Made by a program: the position numbers and the translations under genes. A DNA stretch of 64,000 nt from Cladopsammia gracilis (Eukaryota; Cnidaria; Anthozoa; Scleractinia; Dendrophylliidae). Where the stretch lies: contig JAJGOT010000433.1 of NCBI GenBank assembly GCA_022457155.1, positions 102,501-166,500 of the forward strand, written 5' to 3'. The notes below the pieces were generated by a model, which saw nothing but the letters and a program-made list of their open reading frames with translations, ran no database searches and had not been told where the DNA came from. Positions 1-12,075 of this stretch are shown here, in pieces. The number at the start of each line of letters is the position of its first letter. Position 1 is the stretch's first letter.

Positions 1-445
1 TTAAATCTTCATGTGAATAAGAACTAAAATTTGAAAAAGGCAAGTAAAAATACCTCGTGGTATTTAGAACTATTAGTTATGAAAAGCTTTTGTCTCAAGG
101 GATTACGGAACATTGTTTGCATGACAATATCGTGTTAGAAAATGGCGCCAAAAGCAAGCTTACGAATAACATATTTCTGGCCCTGTTTAATTATATAAGC
201 ACATATATATAAGCTTCGAGATTGGAGAGTAAACTTGGCTTACCGTTTAACTTTGTGGCGTGAAGTCATCTGTATATCATTATCTGAAGAAAAACATAAA
301 AAATAATGTAGAAAGTAAGCACGTGCTTCGCTCAGCACTGAATGAACAACAGCACGGCGCCAACCCAGGGAAGGACATCATATAAACACAAAAAATGACG
401 CTCAAAGAAAGCAATGAAAGCAGGCTTAAATTTGGAACTACTTAC

Positions 446-565
446 ATTTGCTTTGTCCGCATTCTCTGCGATAAACAGAAGTCCCAGATGGGCAAAAATC
501 CCCAATGATGCTCGTAACTCGAACCCCGCTTCGTAGATAAATTGCACGTTCAAACTAAACTGCAC
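446..565 (-). other. Candidate exon of a divergent minus-strand gene
   Basis: On the minus strand an open frame runs through this stretch and reaches a consensus splice donor (GCAAAT then GTAAGT) whose last exon base is 446. The frame encodes a hydrophobic segment followed by a short polar run (reads ...IFAHLGLLFIAENADKAN). It has no in-frame ATG before an upstream stop. The nearest ATGs lie in another frame and make only a short peptide, so this is either an internal exon (possible acceptor CAG at 560-562) or a non-coding first exon. I do not recognise the family. No partner exon could be identified in the first 445 bases. It lies about 625 bp from the USH2A start, facing the other way. Confidence 0.25.
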
Positions 566-1189
566 ATGAACATGGTCAGCGGAAAGCGCTGGAGCATGCT
601 CTAAGACAACGAGTGATTAGCCAATCAGCGGTTTTTCTGCCGTGCCTCCTGGAGGAGAAACGTGATCATGTAATGTTTTGGTTTCCGCGTAGATTTTGCT
701 TGGCTTCCTCCACTCAAAACGTTGCCACGTAATTTAAGGCTCAGTTTCCACAGGATTTTTTTTTAAAGTTCAATCAACCAAAAAAGACGGAAGTGTGTAT
801 TTAAGCACATTTTTTTTTATTGAAAATGCCTTTGTCACTCTCCAAACGGCAACTTTCGTTGACCCTGGAGACTCGGTTGCTAAGGACTTAGAGGGCTTCG
901 TCAGCCAATCAGAACGAAGCTATCGAGCGTCATCGAGAATATTGTGCACTGCACACATTCCAAAACTTGATTCGATCGTTGCTTTGATTGTAAACTTTAC
1001 GGGATAGTTTTCAAATTGTTGGTAATATGGAAGCCTCGATCACTGATTCCTGCGTGACTTGGAGCTGACACGCTTTCAACATTCGAGATACTTCGCTTCT
1101 AAAGTACCTTGTTTGTGTCTTGTATTCGACTCTATTTGGATGTCAAGTACCAGCTGAATTTAAGACCGCAGTCAATTTAAATTTCCATA
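566..1189. promoter_or_regulatory. Putative USH2A promoter / 5' leader, possibly bidirectional
   Basis: This stretch separates the start of USH2A from the candidate divergent exon. It contains two CCAATCAG motifs, at 621-628 and 905-912, of the kind bound by NF-Y, and no convincing TATA box near the USH2A ATG. Short spacing, CCAAT motifs and opposite-facing exons would fit a shared promoter. The same CCAATCA words also occur inside several MITEs in this window, so they are weak evidence alone. No transcription start can be placed. Confidence 0.35.
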
Positions 1190-4100
1190 ATGAGTTCGAA
1201 TTGTCGCTGTAAATCTCAGTGGAAACTTTCAATCTTATTTCTACTATTTATTTGCCATCTACCTTGTACTTGCGGCCAATCAGGTTATTTTCCAAATCTC
1301 GTGGATCTTGCTGTACTGAAGCCAGTTAGTTCGTCTTCAACTTGTGGAGCAACGTCTAGTAAATATTGCCAGTCCAGGACTACATCAGCTTCTCTGCAGA
1401 CTTGTGAGGAAAAAACGTGTAAATTTGATTGTTGTTCCAGCTGCGGAACGACAAAACCAACGGCCAGAGATTTGGCAGAATTTTCGAACAAACAAGGTGT
1501 TACACAAGATGGTGATCCACGAAATGGATCAAGTGCCAGCTCTTTTCGTTTTCAAGGAAACTCTGTTATAATACCTGTCAGACTTCCTTCAGTAACCTAC
1601 GTGTCCCCTGGGTTTACTGTTAGTGCGTGGATTAAACAGAAAGCAGGAAACAAGGGGTAAGTGAAAGAGACTACTGAAATTGACGCTGTTTAATACAGAA
1701 AAGTTTATTGGGCCATTCCATTTAATATCCGCACACCCCCTATTGAGGGGTAATTATGAATTTTACCCCTTAGGAAAAAAAAGATCAAAGTGCCGACACA
1801 TTTCCCCCTTCAGAAAAAGGAAGATGTTGTTGATTGATCAAAGGTTCCGACAAAGTTACCCCTTCAGAAATGACTCTTGAACCCCCTCCCCTCCCCCTAG
1901 GATTTCCCTACCCTTCAATAGGGGGGGTGTGGACATTAAATGGAATGGCCCATTATTACTACAGCTGTCAATTTGTATTTCACAACGGTGATGTAATAAA
2001 GCGAGTATGTTCTGTTTGTATAGTGTTTATTGTTTTGTTAATCTACACTGCCTAGTGAGAACAATTAACATGTCTGTAATATCATTAGGCAAGTTTTATA
2101 AACAGCATGATCACTTTAGTTTTATTATAAACAGGCTAACAAATCAAACATACAGAATTGTCTTATTCATTCAAACGTTTTTAAATTTAAGCTTAATTCA
2201 GCATTGGAATCGGCAATCAAGTGAGCTTGTAGGATCAAATTGTTTGAAGACATTTAATTGCATTTGGTTTTGAAAGGCAGTAAAGTGTACACATCTTTTC
2301 TACTTTAAGCTTATTATTAACAGTTAGTGGCAGTTTTTTTTACAAGGGACGCATTATCCCTTTGGGCAAACATTCATGGTGTGTCTGATTATGCACCTTG
2401 CAGTTAATCTAGTGAAAAGATGGACTCATTATGCATCTAGACTAATTATATTCTGCAGTTCGTCATTCAAGATGCAATTTAACAGAAGTTCATTTGTCTA
2501 GAGGTATAATGTCAGTCTTAGCCATCTTCATGCAAGACAAACTATATGTACACTGTATAAGCTCACACAAATATCAGAGTCAGACACACTACAAAGATTT
2601 TCCCACATTAGTTTGTCCCAGGCAGATGATAATGCAGCCAATATCATTATCAGAATTAATTGCAAGGCCAGTTACACTTTAATGCTGGGTATTTGCATTG
2701 GCACTTTCATAATTGTACAGCTCCAGGAAAATTCCATACTCCCTCAGCTCCTTGGAAGCACTTACGCCAACTCTCCCGCATTATCCGGGAGTCTCCCGGA
2801 TATGGAACAAATCTTCCGGTTTCCCGTACGGGTCACCAAATATCCTGGATAAAAGCAACTTCGGATCTTTTCTCTACATTAGGCTAAGATTTTAACCCAA
2901 ATTTTCCCAAAATCCAAAAAAATGCAGTCTTTCAAATTCATATTAAGGTTTCTGACACAAAAACTGACGCAAATCTGTTACAGACACTAAAGGAAATATT
3001 TTTTGTCGCCAAATTCCAGTGTTATATCAACTTCACAAACGCTTTTTGGGTCAGGAATGCAGAAAATAGCACTTTTAGAAGGTTAAGCCAAAACACTTTT
3101 CTGGACCCCTTAGATGCTCATGACTATGTCGCTCGATTCCTGCCTTTGGCGCGAAAAAATTTCACACTCAGACAAAACTCCCTATTTTCAATCTCCAGAG
3201 GTTGGCATCTCTGTGGAAGGTCATTGAAAATTGCAAGGCGGGAGGGAATGACTCAAAGCCCAAAGTTTTTAAAGGAAAGGCATTGGTGTGAAACCAAATC
3301 AGAATTTCCAGAGGAGTGGGGAGGGGGGGGGGGGTAAACCACTCATACAGTGTAGAGAGGGTATGGGTATTTTCTGGAACAACCTGCATATTACTTGCCT
3401 CGCATGGCTGTCAATTAATACAGTAGTCATTTTCAAATTTTCAGTTGCCATCCATTTTCGTTTTCATTGTCAGTCCAATATTAATAGCCGGTTTGCAGGT
3501 ACTTATGACAATTATTCTTTAAGTTCTATAAATGGTTTGAACCCAGGAGTATCAATAGTCTGTTGAGTGTGATCATCCAGGTTAGTGTGTAGTTCTCAAA
3601 AGAACTGTTGTTGTTGACATTAACTGGTGTTTCGACAACCTGGCGGAAGTCATCTTCAAAGTCATGAAGATGACTTCTGCTCAGGTTGTTAAAACATCAG
3701 TCATTGTCAACAACAACAACCTTTCTTTTTAGAACTAAACAAACCCGGACAATCACACTCGCAGACTACAAAAATTAATGATCAGCAGAGAATAAATGAT
3801 TAATTTTTACTTCTCTTTTTAACAGGACAATTATTTCTAAAGATGAAAACATATCGCCAAATTTCGCCAATGTATTTCAGCTTGTCATTGAAGACTACAA
3901 CCTCAAGTTTTTCTACCGGCCTACATCCGGAAATGCATCAGTCACGACATATACCCTTCTGCAGAGTCAGAGTGAAAAACTTCGAGCAGATGAATGGCAT
4001 TTGATAACTGTAGCAGTTATTGATAAAGGATTGTCCTATTATATTGACGGTGAACTTATGAACGCAAATAATGCCACTTTGACAGGTCCAATCTCTGATC

Positions 4101-5577
4101 AAGGAGGAACTGTTCGGATTGGACAGAAATATGGAGGTCTGTGTTTGTTAGGAGTTTTTATAAATTAAAGGAGCTATGAAATTTTTGGGTCAAAACTGCC
4201 CAAAATTAAAACTATAGTAAGAACCTTTGTCCTACACAAAATACTCAACACTACATGTGAGAGACAAATAACAAGTGAATTTGCACGCATGAAGATAGAA
4301 TAAACCATAGTTTCAGCAAGCTTTCCAAGACATAACATGAAAAACTTGGCCTGAGTTTTTCAAGTAGCAATCCATTTCCATCCTGGCCATCTACATTGTA
4401 TAGCCCAAGATAATCTTTTTTTTACTCTTAGAGCACTAGTATTTAGAACATTTTTATTTTTAAACAAAACAAGATCATTATTTTTGGGTTTCCACTGGTA
4501 GATGTGTCTTAATTTCAGCTTTTTGAAATAACACTCAAAATGCGATGTGTCTGGTAGTGTAGCAGCTCTGTTGTTTAAGGCATTGCGGCTGCTTCTGTTA
4601 TAGGGCTAGGAGCCATTTTTCTGTTTTTTGTTGTATTCCTTGAACCAATGGTGTAAGACCTTATGAGAGCTGCTACATCGCCCAAAATGACATAGCCCCT
4701 TAAAAGTTCCTGGCAAAGTTTCCCTTAGTTTACACAGTGGTTAGAACATCCTGAGAGTGACAGTGTTGAGCCAAGTGTCTTGTCTATAAGGACACATGAT
4801 GACTGACATTGGAACCATGCATCTACCTTTAATAGTGCAACACACTACTACCCACACATGTACAGCTCTTAATGACAACTGGGCACCAAGATTAATCCCC
4901 CGCTACTACAATTCGAAGCTCTCGCTACTTTATTGCATTGTTGTATTGTATTAATGGAACTCCTTTTTTCCAGGGTATCTTTTCCCATTTCCCCAGTTAC
5001 TTCTAATCAAATATTATATAAGTGACAGCCGAGTGACGGATCCAGGAAGGGAGGGACCCAGGTCCACTGCCCCCTCCCCCCTAGTGTGCAAAAAAGAAAC
5101 TGTCTCTAACATTGTTACCCCCCCCATTCATTCCCCCCCTCCCTCTTATGATGCAGTCTGAATCTTTCGCTGCATTCCTGACCTGATCAGTTGCACATCT
5201 CCAATGTATAAACTAGTTTTGAATGTTAACAACAGCTCAACAATTAAATTAATATTTAATTTTTTTCTCTTCGCCACACTAACAGGTAAAAGTAAAATAA
5301 ACAAATTAGATTAATTCACTTATGCAAGACAAACTGTGGTTAAAATAACTGTAGGATATAATGTAATAGTTAAAAATAATAATTTATCATTAGATAATAA
5401 ATAATTCAATTTTCTAATTTATTGTATAAGTTTTATCTTTTTTCTTAATTTGCTTTCTTTGAATATTTTGGAAAACAATAGTTATTGAGGAGTTATTACT
5501 GTACCATGTTTAGGTGATGAACAGTATGAAGGTTTAATGCAGGACATCTTAATGTACGACAGAGCTTTGACCAACAG
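1190..5577 (+). CDS. USH2A: USH2A exons 1-3: signal peptide and LamG-like domain
   Basis: Exons 1190-1656, 3826-4136 and 5514-5577 (residues 1-280). Residues 1-30 form a signal peptide: a basic start, then the core LSILFLLFICHLP before a CTCGQS cleavage region. A short cysteine-rich stretch follows with ten cysteines between about residues 52 and 85, including CCSSC. From about residue 115 the sequence reads as a concanavalin-like LamG-like fold (SSFRFQGNSVIIP, FTVSAWIKQ, WHLITVAVIDKGLSYYIDG, TVRIGQKYGG). The third exon supplies the closing strand with the signature EGLMQDILMYDRAL. This matches the N-terminal LamG-like domain of vertebrate usherin. Junction phases are 2, 1 and 2. Confidence 0.88.
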
Positions 5578-8500
5578 GTAAATATGACATTTATTTATTA
5601 ATAATCCAATGAATGCAACTCATTTAAATTGCAAACCAGTTTTTGCTCCTAAGATTTAGATTGAAGTAATTAAACATTTAAGACACTTAGCTGTCGTATC
5701 ACATTTAGTTTTTATTTCATGGGTTGATGATCTAATAACTTTTTAAAATAGCTTAGGATTTTTCTTCTTTTAATTTGTATTTATATATAATTGCAATTTT
5801 TGCAATACTTTTTATGGTTAGGTGTTTCTGGCTTGGGAGACTGGGTAACCACTCCTTATGGTGTCAAAATAACAATTAATTAATAATCATTATTACAGCT
5901 GCCATAATTTCCCTGAAAGTAGCGACCCCCCCGAAAGTAATGGCAAAACTTTGTGGCTGCTAATGAATCCTAAAAGTATTGATACCTCCAAAGGTAGCAA
6001 CTCCCCGAAAGTAGCAAGTCCTCCTAAAAGTTACGAGACCAAGTTTTTTATTATACACAACACAATCTACATTTACAGGCTCGAAATTGAAAAAAAATTC
6101 TTAATCGTAATTTGCGAGTTATTCCTAAAATTTAGTCGCAAGTTCAAAAATTTTAGTCGCAAAAAAAAACCCAACTACTACTGCCAGAAGTGGAAATGAC
6201 AAACAAGAAATTTCTGAGAAAGTCTAAAAAAGTGCGCCCGCGATACACTTCTTGGAAACTGTGTTAATGGAGCATGAAATTGACGATTAAGTCACGCAAC
6301 ATTCAAGGTGAATTCCGCAGGATTTTTCAGATAAAATTACAACTACCAGTTACAAGTAAGACACAAGACTGTTGAATATATTTCCTTTATTAGCTAGGCC
6401 GTAAAACAGTCGCAAAATCGCGACTAATAGACCAATTTTGGTCGTAAAAGCGAAATCTTTAGTCGCAAATGCGCCCGATACAGGCGCAATTTTGAGCCCT
6501 GATTTATACACAACACAATCTATATAATTATAATGTGGATCCCACCCACGTGGCAATAACATGAAACTGGACTGACAAATTTTGTCTCATTTTTCAGCAA
6601 CAATTTATTATTGTTAGCAGCAAATTTCTGTCTTTTATTTCATTTGGAAAAAAGCTTGCATTAGCTTTTTAACAGTTTTTGTTCCCCAAAAGTAATGACC
6701 CCTGAAAAGTAACATGCCCCCAAATGCTGCACTAACCCCAGACGATCACTTGGACTTAACAGACTTCTCATACTCTTGGTTTCAAACCATTTGCAGTCCT
6801 TTTACTCAATTTAAAATTATTTTCTTAAATATTTCTCAGGGAAGCAATAGAACTATTCACTGGTACCCTGCCGTCAGCATATGTTGCAAGTAGTTGCCGT
6901 TGTCCACCTTCACATCCTAAAATCAATGTCGCTGAACCAGCAAAGTGTCTGAGAAATCTAGAGGGAAATGTTGACGATACAGTGTCTCGCTTAGCTGATA
7001 CAGCACATCCTATAGAGTATGCTACTGATGGTGATACGCTAAGCTTCTGGCTGTCAGAGATTACTGAAAATGTAACCATTGATATCAATTTGTCATACAC
7101 CGGATTTCAGGTACCAATGCTTTATGAGTACAATGTATATTCTCATATTAATTAGTATAATTATAGTAATTCAGTTGGACTGAGAAGTGGAGTACAATTC
7201 AGGCGAGTAATTTCAATCGGTCGAGCATGTAGTGCGAGGATGATTTTAAAAAATTGAAATTACAAGCATGATTACCCCTGAATTGTATGACCCAAAGTTC
7301 AGTTACTAATTAATTGCAATGATAACAAAATTCAAGAATAATCAGTTTATGTGGACTTTTTTGTACTCAAAACATCTAGGATTTTTTCTATCGGTTTAAA
7401 AGTAGAGCGAAAACAGCAAAACGAAGAGCCCATTTAAGTGCAACTGATTGATGTATGCACAACATAGGTATCCATTTACCAGCTATCCAATAACAAAAAG
7501 TTGTAATTGGCTAGCTGTAATAAATATTGGACACCAATGTGACCACACGCCACTTACATAAGAAACAGGCATGCAGATGACCAATCACAGTCGAGGATTT
7601 TGTTATTGATACGATTATAATAATAATTAGGATCAAAATGCACCAATGGCAGCAAAGTATGACTACAGCACCTGTCTTGTGTTTTTAATGTGTGGTATTG
7701 TAACTGTGAGTGTGACTTGCACATCCTCTTGATTGGTTGGCAATGGGCATGTTTTTCTAGCTAGCAAAGGGGAGTTACTAATAACTAGTAATAGCGCAAG
7801 TATTGTTATGTAGCCCTCTTTTGTTTGTTTATCACTTTTATTGCATTATTTTATTGTATTACAATTTTCCTTTAATTTGTTTTTTTCTGTTCATAAAAAA
7901 TAAAATAAAAAAGCTTTGCTTTCCAGAAACTACAAGTAGTCCCTCATTTTTCTCACGATAAGTGGAGTGGGCACACAAGCATGAACAAAAATCACCTTGC
8001 ACAAAGGAGACACATGGGCAAGTCTTAATTGCCCTCCACACAGAATGAATTTTTTGTATAGCTAAACTTACAGATTTTCTTTGTACTTGCCAGGTATTCT
8101 ATATTGTATTGACATTCTATGGACCATTACCTGGTGCGCTGATAATTGAGCGATCAACGGACAGTGGAAACACTTTTCAACCCTGGCAGTACTTTGCTGA
8201 AGACTGTGTGACATCATTCAATCTACAAAATAATGGACCTCTAACTCAACCAGACTCAGTGAACTGCATTAAGTACATTAAGTGAGTTACCTTTTAATGG
8301 ATTTGTTAAATTTTAAGCTGTACAAAAAAATGTAAAAGCTTGTGAGGGTTAAATAATTATGTTATAATGATACAGACATAATTAAAATTTATTTTTTTTA
8401 TTTCCTTTTACTAGGTGATTTAAAAGTGTAAAATTATCTAATTTCTGATTGATCTGAATTAGCTACATTTGGTATTAATTATAGGTTGAATTTGTTTCTG

Positions 8501-11500
8501 AATGTAGAATCTGGTTATGTATGGAATAAATTCAGCTTTATTGACAGCTGGGGGGGGGGGGGGCTGGTTAATTTGTTATATATGGAGATTCAGTTCCCCT
8601 CTGTTGACAACCATTTTGCCATTATTGTCATCGTTTTTTCTCTTGCCAATAAAGTTGTTTTATACTAAAGAAGAACAATGTATCAGTGATACAGTATAGC
8701 TGTTCCTTATGAGGATTTACAAATCTTTATTAAGTTTTCATTTCTTTTGTATTTTCCTTAACATGGATTATTAAATAAACTTTATACTTAATAATACAAT
8801 CATGTATTAATAGCAAACCTGATGTAGACACTAGAGCGAAATTGAAAGCATTTAATTACATGTTAATTTGTTGTTAATTTCTCCAGGCCATTACAGTCAA
8901 GCCGAGAAGCTCTTACATTCCAGACAGAGTACCCACCTCCAGCAGGCTCCAACATTCCTGTGCGACCATTTGGTCAAGGTTGCAGTAATCTTTATTGCTC
9001 ACAGAAACTGCTTCAGTTTTTAAAAGCTACTCATGTCAGGTTGCATTTCTTTAATCACACTCTTGTGCAAAATCCTGATCACCGCTATTATGGTTTGGAA
9101 AGGATTCTTGTTACCGGAAGGTAAGCTATAAATTTTTTTTTATCGTTCCCTCTCATGCAAGAGCAGTTAAATTAAAAAAAGAGAAAAATCGCCAATATGA
9201 AAGGGGTACCATTTTCATTGAAAGGTATATGAAAGGGGTACCATTTTCAATGAAAGGTATATGAAAGGGGTACCTTTTCTGTCAAAAACGGTATATGAAA
9301 GGGTAAGGGTTTGAACCTCGGGGCGGAGCATCCCCGTACAAATGAAGGTACACATTGTATCACAGAGCTGTCATTTAAGAAGCCAGCAGCTTGCTGTTAT
9401 GGTTGGCACCTGCCGTGGCAAGTTGCTAAGGCAACTTAACATTTGAAAATGACTTTGGCAACGATGGGAAGCTATCTTGAGTTTATATGACCGACTACTG
9501 AATTTTCCTTTGTAGCCAGTGACCTTAAAACTTAATAATTACAACCCTGTATTTAGCCACCCAAAAATGTAACAGTGAGCCTAAGGCTGCCAAATTCAGA
9601 TTGAAGAAAAGGTAGGGGTGTAGATGTAATAACTTTCCTTTCTTGTGTTTTACAAGGTGTGAATGTTTTGGCCATGCCTCATCGTTCCGTTATGTTGAAG
9701 GGAGTGGAGGGCAATTAGGCCAGTGTGTTTGTAACTGTCAATCATCAACAAATACTGAAGGAGATAATGTAAGTCTTGCTTTTAATAATTCACATTTATA
9801 AAACAATAAAACAAACAGTTGATCCTCCATCTGTGACCACTACTCCTAAGTAACCACGTTTCCGAAATACCAATTTTTTTTTTGCAGTTGACTCATTATA
9901 GTTGAAACCTCTTTTAAGCGACCACCCTCAAGACCAAGGAAGGTGGCTGCTCTATGGAAGATTTCAGAAGTCTGAAATAACTGAGAAAATATTTTATGTT
10001 TCCAACGAAATTTTTTTTAAACTTATGATCTGCTCACTTAAGGAGGGTGGTGAACTTATGAGAGAGGTTATTTAATGAGAATTATTTTGTATTTATTAAA
10101 AAAAAATAGTTATTTTGACTATCGTTAGGATTAGGAACGTTGATCAAGAAGTCAGCGTTTTTCCAAACCATGATGATGATGATGATGATGATGAACTTTA
10201 TTCATGTGTCAATGTATTTAGCTAGCGCTAATTGGGGACACAAAGAGTCTTAAATGTTGCTTTTTATCCTTCTTTGTTTCAGTGTAATCGTTGCAAGGCC
10301 TTGTATAATAACAAGCCATTCTTACGAGGTGATCGAGATCATGCATACCCCTGCGTCAAATGTGAGTGTAATGATCATGCCAATAGATGTGTTTATAATC
10401 AAACCCTTGACGCAAACCCTGGATCGCGTACTTTAGGGGGAGGGGGTGTATGCATTGATTGTCAACACAATACAACTGGCCACTATTGTGAGGTGTGTAA
10501 AGAGAAGTTCTATAGAGAATCTGGAAAGAGTCTCAAGGCTCGTGATGTTTGCACGCCTTGTGGATGTGAGGGACCTGGGGTAGAGCCTGAGAAGTTGGAC
10601 TGTGTCAAGGTTAGTAAGGTCAAGTACTTAACTAAGAAGGGTGGCAAAAATGGGAAATTTCCTGGCTTACAAAACCATATTGTGTGCCAGTAAAGGTATG
10701 TTATGGTACTGTACAACTGTATGACTGTAATGTAATAACAACTTTAATTATTCTGCATCTTGAATCAGTGCATGGACACCAAGGTTACCACTGACATGAA
10801 CTCAAGTGCAGTAAGTTTAATAAGGTAGGGTGCGATAAGGTCTGGCTTCATTCTTACACAGTATTAACCAGTATAGAACCATATTCCATCAACCATAGAA
10901 TGTATGTGTGGGAGAAGGTGTTATAGTATAGCATGTTGGAGGCACCATGAACCTCTTGGAACCAGAACACCTCACAGGATTGGCTGAGAAAATGATAAAA
11001 CAAACGACAGAACAACGGACCCCTAGTCTTGAAAACAATGGACAGAGCTGTGTGATATGCATGCAGATCCAATGGAATTAGGGGTTCTAAAGAAGTGCGT
11101 GGTATCTGGCATGTTATCTCATGTATATTAATAAAATAAAACACCACACAACTAAATCTATTGCCAGCTGTTCAAAATGAACTGGACTGCATTTAATCTC
11201 CTGTTTTATTATTTTTTTGTTCTTCAGGATAATTCAAATTCAAGTGTCCTTGCTGGTCAGTGTGAGTGTAAAGCTAACACTGTTGGCCGCGTGTGTGACA
11301 AGTGCAAAGATGGCTTCTATGATCTCAAAGGAAGTCATGTGACTGGTTGCATTTCTTGTGGGTGTGTATTAGATGGAACTAAAAACAGGAACAGCTCATG
11401 TCACGCCACAACAGGGCAGTGTGACTGCAAAGACAGAGTAAATGGTAATAAAAAGTTATAAATTTTCTTTCTTGACTTTTTGCTTTCAAGATTTCTCTTT

Positions 11501-12044
11501 GTCAATGGAAAATGGTTACATCATCAGAATAAATGAATTCTTATTTATTTGTCTCACGATGGAGTCACTTTGAGATGTAGATCACAATATTTCAACTGCT
11601 TTTACTGGTAGTCATTAGGCGATGAGGTTTATGTGATGTAGCATGTTGGTAATTCTGACAGACTAGCAGTCTGTAAATTATAGCAGTCAAAACAACATAT
11701 TTGCAACATCTCGAAGTGACTCCATCATGAGACAAATAAATAAGCCTTATCTATCTTAAAAACCATGATGAACAATAACCACATTTTACATAACATCATC
11801 AAAATGTTCCCTGCTGGTATGTAATTAACAATTAGTTGACGCGTCAGCGTGCGTATGTCGAGATATTGAGCATGCGGAAAGTTTGGAGAGCACGAAAGAG
11901 GCGTAAGCGCGTCGTGCAACTCTAGCCTCTTGAGTGCTCTCCAAACTTCCCAAGTGCTCAATATCTCGACATATGCACAGCTACAACATGAACTAATTGT
12001 TTTATAACATTATGAACGCGGTGTTTCTCGAGGTGTTAGTTTGT

Positions 12045-12075
<31 letters not shown>

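Noticed and set aside
158..160. Loss of kinase activity inferred from the DLG motif (residue numbers 158-160 of the kinase, not bases)
   Set aside because: The magnesium-binding Asp and the HRD, Lys and Asn residues are all present; Phe to Leu in DFG is common in active kinases.
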